The notes under the pieces are model-generated. The model saw only the letters and a list, made by a program, of their open reading frames with translations. It was not told where the DNA came from and made no database searches. Of a stretch of DNA of 10,951 nt, positions 6,995-10,951 are shown in pieces (the stretch's first letter is position 1; each line of letters opens with the position of its first letter). The position numbers were made by a program, and so were the translations under genes. The stretch is from an uncultured Marinosulfonomonas sp. (GTDB taxonomy: Bacteria; Pseudomonadota; Alphaproteobacteria; Rhodobacterales; Rhodobacteraceae), in the NCBI GenBank assembly GCA_947311455.1, contig CAMZKY010000155.1, positions 1-10,951 of the forward strand, read 5' to 3'.

Positions 6995-7042
6995 TTATTT
7001 GCGTGTGCCGAAAACATGCTGCCAGATGGTGCCGCCAGCAAA
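6995..7042 (-). other. In-frame continuation beyond the stop of the small membrane gene
   Basis: Directly after the TAA at 7045-7043, the same minus-strand frame continues for 15 codons, reading FAGGTIWQHVFGTRK, and then ends at TAA (6997-6995). The GGTIWQ-hydrophobic-G ending looks like the normal C-terminus of short RDD-like membrane proteins. This suggests a nonsense mutation in the neighbouring gene. Confidence 0.6.
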
Positions 7043-7213
7043 TTAGGGCATTAGCACAAAATAGGCAATCACCAGTGCAAACAAGATAACAGCGTTCATC
7101 CCGTTAAGCTCAAAGCTGTTTTCGGTGGTGTTGCCGGTTAATTTTGCGATCAGATATCCAAAGCCGCCAAAGCTTGTGGCAATGTCCAGAACAGCTGCAA
7201 TGACTTTTTTCAT
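7043..7213 (-). CDS. Small RDD-like membrane protein, probably truncated
   Basis: The product is 56 residues from ATG 7213, with AGGGA seven bases upstream (7225-7221). It is hydrophobic: a first segment (MKKVIAAVLDIATSFGGFGYLIAKLTG), a polar linker with NTTENSFELNGMN, and a second segment AVILFALVIAYFVLMP. The opening AAVLD and this layout resemble the short RDD-type membrane proteins of alphaproteobacteria; this is recall, not a search. No function is known to me. The gene is convergent to folD and divergent from ftsY. The stop falls where the family would continue, and a plausible C-terminus follows it in frame (6995-7042), so the gene is either truncated by a point mutation or carries a sequencing error. 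The frame stays open upstream to ATG 7333, but that extension is not protein-like and lacks a ribosome-binding site. Confidence 0.6.
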   Translation of the reverse strand: MKKVIAAVLDIATSFGGFGYLIAKLTGNTTENSFELNGMNAVILFALVIAYFVLMP

Positions 7214-7327
7214 TTTATTTTCCCTATTGTTTCTTTTGTAATAGGTGAGGATGGTAAGACCTCCCTTTAACAAATCAATAAAAAACTTGTTTTGAATGCT
7301 GGAAATCATGGCCTTTTGCCGGGAAAA

Positions 7328-7352
7328 CCCCATATAAGGGGCGTGATCGCCC
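7328..7352 (+). other. Two competing hairpins before ftsY
   Basis: CCCC-ATATAA-GGGG (7328-7341) overlaps GGGCG-TGAT-CGCCC (7339-7352). The G-run can pair with either side but not both. The structure lies 27 bases before the ftsY start, in the spacer shared with the divergent small gene. No clear promoter boxes are visible in this spacer. Confidence 0.35.
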
Positions 7353-7378
7353 GATGTGTCCCAATAGAAAGCTGTTGA

Positions 7379-8458
7379 ATGTCGTTCTTTAACAAATTGA
7401 AAAAGCGCCTGCTTAAGACCTCTTCCAAGATTGACGAAGGGCTTGACGCCATTGTTGAAGAGGGCGGTGAAGAGGATGTGCTAGAAGAAACGGTTATGGA
7501 GGAAATTCTTCCTGAGCCTGAGCCTGAGCCTGGGCCTGAGCCTGAGCCTGAGCCTGAGCCGAAGAAAGCCGGCCTATTGGGGCGCATCTTGGGGAAATCC
7601 GAGCCAAAAACCGTTAAAAAGCGGGTGCTTGACGATGACATGCTGGAACAACTGGAAGAATTGCTGATCAGCGCCGACATGGGCGTGGAAACGGCAATGC
7701 GGGTGACGGCGAATATGGCCGAGGGGCGGTTTGGCAAGAAACTTTCGACCGATGAAATCAAACAGCTGATGGCGGCTGAAATTACCCGCATCATGGAAAC
7801 CGTGGCCAAACCCTTGCCGATTTACAGCAAAAAACCGCAAGTTGTGCTGGTGGTTGGTGTGAATGGATCCGGCAAAACCACAACTATTGGCAAACTGGCC
7901 AGCCAGTTCAAGGGGGCAGGTAAAAATGTGGTGATCGCGGCGGGCGACACATTTCGCGCGGCGGCGGTGGAGCAATTGCAGGTGTGGGGTGAGCGGGCCG
8001 ATGTGCCGGTGTTAACCGCGCCCGAAGGGTCAGACCCGGCAAGTTTGGCCTTTGACGCCATGGGCAAAGCTGAAGCCGAGGGGGCGGATTTGCTGATGAT
8101 CGACACCGCTGGGCGCCTGCATAACCGTGCGGATCTGATGGAAGAATTATCAAAAATCGTGCGGGTGATCCGCAAAAAGGACGAAACCGCGCCGCATAAC
8201 ACCTTGTTGGTTCTGGATGCCACAACGGGGCAAAATGCGGTGTTGCAGGTTGAGGCCTTTCAAAAACTGGCGGATGTGTCGGGTTTGGTGATGACCAAGC
8301 TGGACGGCACGGCCAAAGGCGGGGTTCTGGTGGCGCTGGCCGATAAATTCGGCTTGCCGATCCATGCGATCGGGGTGGGGGAAAAGATTGATGATCTGGA
8401 TGCCTTTGACCCCGAAGAATTTGCGCAAGCCTTGATGGGAATTGTCGCAGAAGAATAG
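7379..8458 (+). CDS. ftsY: Signal recognition particle receptor FtsY
   Basis: The product is 359 residues. FtsY is the membrane-associated GTPase that receives ribosome-SRP complexes and delivers nascent membrane proteins to SecYEG. The N-terminus starts with a basic amphipathic stretch (FNKLKKRLLKT), then an acidic region (about 19-62) containing Pro-Glu repeats. The N domain spans about 63-150. The G domain has G1 GVNGSGKTT (160-168), DTFRAAA (190-196), G3 DTAGR (242-246) and G4 TKLDGTAKGG (306-315), followed by the closing segment IGVGEKIDDLDAFDPEEFAQALMG. The acidic A region is much shorter than in E. coli (family knowledge), as is common in alphaproteobacteria. The ATG has only a weak upstream GAAAG, but no other start fits. 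The next gene begins within 10 bases, suggesting co-transcription. Confidence 0.97.
   Translation: MSFFNKLKKRLLKTSSKIDEGLDAIVEEGGEEDVLEETVMEEILPEPEPEPGPEPEPEPEPKKAGLLGRILGKSEPKTVKKRVLDDDMLEQLEELLISADMGVETAMRVTANMAEGRFGKKLSTDEIKQLMAAEITRIMETVAKPLPIYSKKPQVVLVVGVNGSGKTTTIGKLASQFKGAGKNVVIAAGDTFRAAAVEQLQVWGERADVPVLTAPEGSDPASLAFDAMGKAEAEGADLLMIDTAGRLHNRADLMEELSKIVRVIRKKDETAPHNTLLVLDATTGQNAVLQVEAFQKLADVSGLVMTKLDGTAKGGVLVALADKFGLPIHAIGVGEKIDDLDAFDPEEFAQALMGIVAEE
7511..7558 (+). repeat. Hexanucleotide repeat CCTGAG x8 inside ftsY
   Basis: Eight consecutive six-base units, seven CCTGAG and one CCTGGG (the fourth), followed by a degenerate CCGAAG. They encode the Pro-Glu run PEPEPEPGPEPEPEPE in the acidic N-terminal region. 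The unit is two codons, so gain or loss of copies keeps the frame. Confidence 0.95.
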
Positions 8459-8467
8459 GGAATGACT

Positions 8468-9388
8468 ATGCGCTGGCTAAGTATTTTTTATGTTTTGATG
8501 TTGGGTTTTTCCCAGCCTGCTGCCGCGCAGAGTGCAAATCCGGCGGCTGATGAAAATTGCGCCAAGGGGTTGGAAACCATGGCAAATTTGATTGAGCTGG
8601 TGGTGAAATCTGCGGCCAGTGTTGAAAACCATTCCGGCCAATGCAGTGCTAAAAACGTGATCTTTGTTGACTGGCGCGGCCATATGGAAACCGCGGTCAA
8701 ATATGTGGCGTGGAATGCAGATGGCTCGGATGATTTACAAGCCGGTAGAATGGCGCGCAGCATGGTGTTAACCGTAACGGGAGCCAAGGTTTTGCGCGCG
8801 TCTTCCGGTGATCCGCTATGGGCTTATTTGAAACATGCCACCGATCAGGGCAAAGGCCGCGCAAGGCTGTTGTGGGCCTATGAGGGTGAGGATCGGTCGC
8901 TTGATTTGCGGCTGGCCGAAGTGGCGTTTTTTGATGAAACCAAGGTTAGCGTGGCGGCGCGATTTGACGGGGTTAATGATAGTTTGGTCACCAATCCTAT
9001 GGCGTCTGTTGGTGGGTTGATTTTGAATGATCTGTCATTGCTGGTGAAAAAAGGTGCAGTGATCCGATCGCCAATCGAGGTGGCGGCAGGGTTTATCCGG
9101 CGCAATAATCCGCGCCTGAACGATGCACAGCTTAAGGCCAAAGGCATGGACTATATTGATCAAAAACTGGGCCGCGTTCTGGATGGGGGCAGCGCGCAAA
9201 ACCTGAAAGCGTTGATCTATGATATGCCCTATGTGAACCGCAATGTTTCCCTGTCTGTGAATGCGTTTGACGGGTTTTTATTGTTGCGTTTGGCAGGGTT
9301 AGCGTTGAAATCACCACCGGAAACAGTTTTGCAGGGCGTGGATATCCGGTTTGGATATGGCCAGAATGTCAGCCTGTTGGGCGATTGA
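8468..9388 (+). CDS. Exported protein of unknown function
   Basis: The product is 306 residues from ATG 8468. I do not recognise the family. The N-terminus is a signal peptide: MR, then a hydrophobic stretch to about residue 15, then QPAAAQ with likely cleavage after Ala20. The mature part holds exactly two cysteines (Cys31 and Cys59), which could form a disulfide in the periplasm. The rest is mixed polar and hydrophobic, without a C-terminal membrane anchor; it has an aromatic cluster near VDWRGHMETAVKYVAW and ends in a possibly beta-rich segment (GVDIRFGYGQNVSLLGD). AGGGA at 8457-8461 is six bases before ATG 8468, favouring it over ATG 8462, which is too close. The gene follows ftsY by 9 bases, and its stop overlaps the start of the transporter gene by one base, so expression with them is likely. 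No catalytic motif is visible. Confidence 0.85.
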   Translation: MRWLSIFYVLMLGFSQPAAAQSANPAADENCAKGLETMANLIELVVKSAASVENHSGQCSAKNVIFVDWRGHMETAVKYVAWNADGSDDLQAGRMARSMVLTVTGAKVLRASSGDPLWAYLKHATDQGKGRARLLWAYEGEDRSLDLRLAEVAFFDETKVSVAARFDGVNDSLVTNPMASVGGLILNDLSLLVKKGAVIRSPIEVAAGFIRRNNPRLNDAQLKAKGMDYIDQKLGRVLDGGSAQNLKALIYDMPYVNRNVSLSVNAFDGFLLLRLAGLALKSPPETVLQGVDIRFGYGQNVSLLGD

Positions 9389-10296
9389 TGAGCGATTGGC
9401 TGGCCAACACTGCGGGCACAGAACTGGGCGGGCAAATAGCGCTGGCTTTGGCGTTGATGTCGGCGCTGTTACATGCGGTGTTCGGGGCGTTGCAAAAGGG
9501 GCGGTTTGATCCGTGGCTAACGCGCGGGGCGATTGATTTTTCCTATGGAATGATTGCGGTGTTTCTGGTGCTGTTTGTGGTGCCGGTGCCCGCCCCGCAT
9601 ATGTGGCCGATATTCGCAATAACTTTTGTGATCCACGCGGCCTATAAGCTGTTGCAGGCCAAGGCCTATGCGGCGGGGGCGTTTACCGTGGTTTATCCGG
9701 TGGTGCGTGGCACGGGGCCCTTGGTGACAGTAGTTGCTGCGGGTATTTTGTTTCAGGAACATTTCACCCTCACCCAATGGCTGGGGGTTTTTTTGCTGGT
9801 TTCGGGCATTTTCGGATTGGCCGGATATAACCTAAGCCGCGTCGGGGTTGATCGTAAGGCCTTGAAAACAGCGCTTTTTCTGGCAGTTTTGTCGGGGTTG
9901 GCGGTGGCCACCTATACCACATTTGACGCCTATGGAATTCGTCAAAGCCTTGATCCGTTTTCGTTTCTGGCGTGGTTTTTTATGCTGGAAGGGCTGGTTT
10001 TAATGCCGACAATCGCGGTGATCCGCTGGCGCAGAATGGACAACCCGCCCGCCATTGCGCCTCTGATGCGGCGGGGGCTTATCGGGGGGATCGTGGCCTA
10101 TTTCAGCTTTGGCGGCATTATTCTGGCCACCTATCTGGGATCGGTTGGCGAAGCGGCGGTGATGCGGGAAACCTCAAGCGTGTTTGCCGGAATAATCGGC
10201 TGGATTGTGCTAAAAGAACAGGTGGGTTGGCGCCGATTGGCCTTGATGGGGTTGATTGCGGCGGGGGCTGTGATAGTTGAATTGGGCGCAGCATGA
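9388..10296 (+). CDS. EamA/DMT-superfamily transporter
   Basis: The product is 302 residues with about ten hydrophobic segments arranged as two similar halves, the layout of drug/metabolite transporters. The first half contains QIALALALMSALLHAVFGALQKG and ends with a segment carrying VVYPVVRGTGPLVTVVAAGILFQEHFTLTQWLGVFLLVSGI; the second ends with VMRETSSVFAGIIGWIVLKEQVGWRRLALMGLIAAGAVIVE. The pairing of P/ETS..F..I.G...L.E......G is the EamA hallmark. These are inner-membrane permeases, often exporters of amino acids or metabolites; the substrate cannot be told from sequence. ATG 9388 shares its A with the stop of the previous gene (TGATG), so translation is probably coupled. The stop overlaps a possible upstream start of the next gene (ATGA at 10293). 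Confidence 0.9.
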   Translation: MSDWLANTAGTELGGQIALALALMSALLHAVFGALQKGRFDPWLTRGAIDFSYGMIAVFLVLFVVPVPAPHMWPIFAITFVIHAAYKLLQAKAYAAGAFTVVYPVVRGTGPLVTVVAAGILFQEHFTLTQWLGVFLLVSGIFGLAGYNLSRVGVDRKALKTALFLAVLSGLAVATYTTFDAYGIRQSLDPFSFLAWFFMLEGLVLMPTIAVIRWRRMDNPPAIAPLMRRGLIGGIVAYFSFGGIILATYLGSVGEAAVMRETSSVFAGIIGWIVLKEQVGWRRLALMGLIAAGAVIVELGAA

Positions 10297-10304
10297 GGAA
10301 TGAT

Positions 10305-10916
10305 ATGTCAGACGAGAAAAAAGTAAACCCGATGGTAAAAATGGCGCTGGAGCTGGGGCCGATTGTGATCTTTTTCATTGCTTACGGGCGGATGAAAGAC
10401 AAGGTGTTCCTGTTTAATGGTGAGGAATATCAAGGGTTTATCGCCGTTACCGCGATTTTTGTGCCGTTACTGATGCTGACCACGTTTATTTTATACAAAC
10501 TTAGCGGTCGTATTTCTGTTATGCAGATTTTAACGCTGGTTCTGGTGATCGTGTTTGGCGGGCTGGGTATATATTTCAACGATGAACGGTTTTTTAAAAT
10601 GAAACCGACGATGATTTATCTGTTATTTGGCGGAATGCTGGGATTTGGTATTTTACGCGGTCAAAGCTATCTAAAACTGGCAATGGACGGGGCCATGCCG
10701 ATGAATGACGCCGGCTGGATGATCCTGACCAAACGGTTCTGCGCGTTCTTTTTCGGGCTGGCAATTTTAAACGAAGTGATCTGGCGCAATTTTTCAACCG
10801 ATACATGGGTCAATTTCAAAACCTTTGGCCTGACGATTGCGATTTTCGGATTCGTATTGACCCAGGGCAAGTTGATCCAGAAATACGGCACCCAAACCGA
10901 TAGCGACGAAGCCTAA
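10305..10916 (+). CDS. yciB: Inner membrane-spanning protein YciB (septation protein A/IspZ)
   Basis: The product is 203 residues from ATG 10305. The family is an integral inner-membrane protein with about five transmembrane segments, linked to envelope integrity and septum formation in E. coli and Shigella; the molecular activity is not established. The family signature is visible: LELGPIVIFFIAYG at the N-terminus, IYFNDERFFKMKPTMIYLLFGGMLGFG in the middle, and WMILTKRFCAFFFGLAILNEVIWRNFSTDTWVNFKTFGL near the C-terminus. GAGGA at 10295-10299 is five bases before ATG 10305; ATG 10293, overlapping the transporter stop as ATGA, is an alternative adding four residues. The protein is slightly longer than the E. 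coli one because of short polar N- and C-terminal tails. Confidence 0.95.
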   Translation: MSDEKKVNPMVKMALELGPIVIFFIAYGRMKDKVFLFNGEEYQGFIAVTAIFVPLLMLTTFILYKLSGRISVMQILTLVLVIVFGGLGIYFNDERFFKMKPTMIYLLFGGMLGFGILRGQSYLKLAMDGAMPMNDAGWMILTKRFCAFFFGLAILNEVIWRNFSTDTWVNFKTFGLTIAIFGFVLTQGKLIQKYGTQTDSDEA

Positions 10917-10933
10917 TCCCCGAAATAGGTTAA

Positions 10934-10951
10934 ATGGATTGCTCATTGAAA
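10934..10951 (+). other. Possible start of a further gene cut by the window edge
   Basis: ATG 10934 has TAGG a few bases upstream and stays open for the six codons visible (MDCSLK). Too little is present to identify it or to exclude chance. Confidence 0.2.

Noticed and set aside
7214..7333. 40-residue N-terminal extension of the small minus-strand membrane protein
   Set aside because: AGGGA at 7225-7221 is ideally placed for ATG 7213, and the extension is not hydrophobic or family-like.
1..10951. Mobile element, defence system, CRISPR array or RNA gene
   Set aside because: No transposase, integrase, nuclease, repeat-spacer pattern, tRNA cloverleaf or rRNA segment was seen; the genes are housekeeping with even codon style.

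Overview
The window carries ordinary chromosomal housekeeping genes of an alphaproteobacterium, most likely Rhodobacterales (Roseobacter group). This rests on the gene order cpoB-tilS-ftsH, the FtsH N-terminus (MGNARNIAFWVVLF), the fhs/chorismate mutase/folD cluster, and an intergenic CCTCCGGCGGAGG-TATTTAT motif that I remember from many Rhodobacterales genomes. By eye the base composition is moderate, near 50% GC or slightly above; I did not compute it. I see no tRNA, rRNA, CRISPR array, insertion sequence or phage gene.

Layout. (1) 1-3473, all on +: the 3' end of cpoB (Tol-Pal associated), tilS (tRNA-Ile lysidine synthetase) overlapping it by 4 bases, then ftsH behind its own candidate heat-shock (sigma-32 type) promoter. 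(2) 3474-3906: a 433-base intergenic stretch that opens with one good terminator and one terminator-like hairpin and otherwise holds no convincing gene. (3) 3907-6906: a one-carbon folate group, with fhs (formate-THF ligase), a short AroQ-fold chorismate mutase-like gene, and folD, which overlaps it as ATGA. (4) 6907-7378: a hairpin-rich spacer after folD, then a tiny convergent membrane-protein gene on the minus strand. That gene appears to have a premature stop, because 15 in-frame codons continue beyond it. The spacer divergent to ftsY follows. (5) 7379-10916, all on +: ftsY (SRP receptor), an unrecognised exported protein, an EamA/DMT-type transporter and yciB/ispZ, packed with 0-10 base spacings or overlaps, so probably one transcript.

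Functionally, ftsH (membrane protein quality control), ftsY (membrane protein targeting), cpoB (envelope constriction) and yciB (septation/envelope) share an envelope theme. Fhs and FolD interconvert formate, 10-formyl-THF and 5,10-methylene-THF.

I did not find a previously undescribed system. The points most worth checking are the interrupted small membrane gene, the heat-shock-like promoter of ftsH, the PchB-like features of the chorismate mutase, the unexplained 3553-3906 region, and two intergenic regions that share one hairpin core. Four gene starts are chosen from ribosome-binding-site position and differ from the longest open frame: ftsH, the mutase, the exported protein and yciB.
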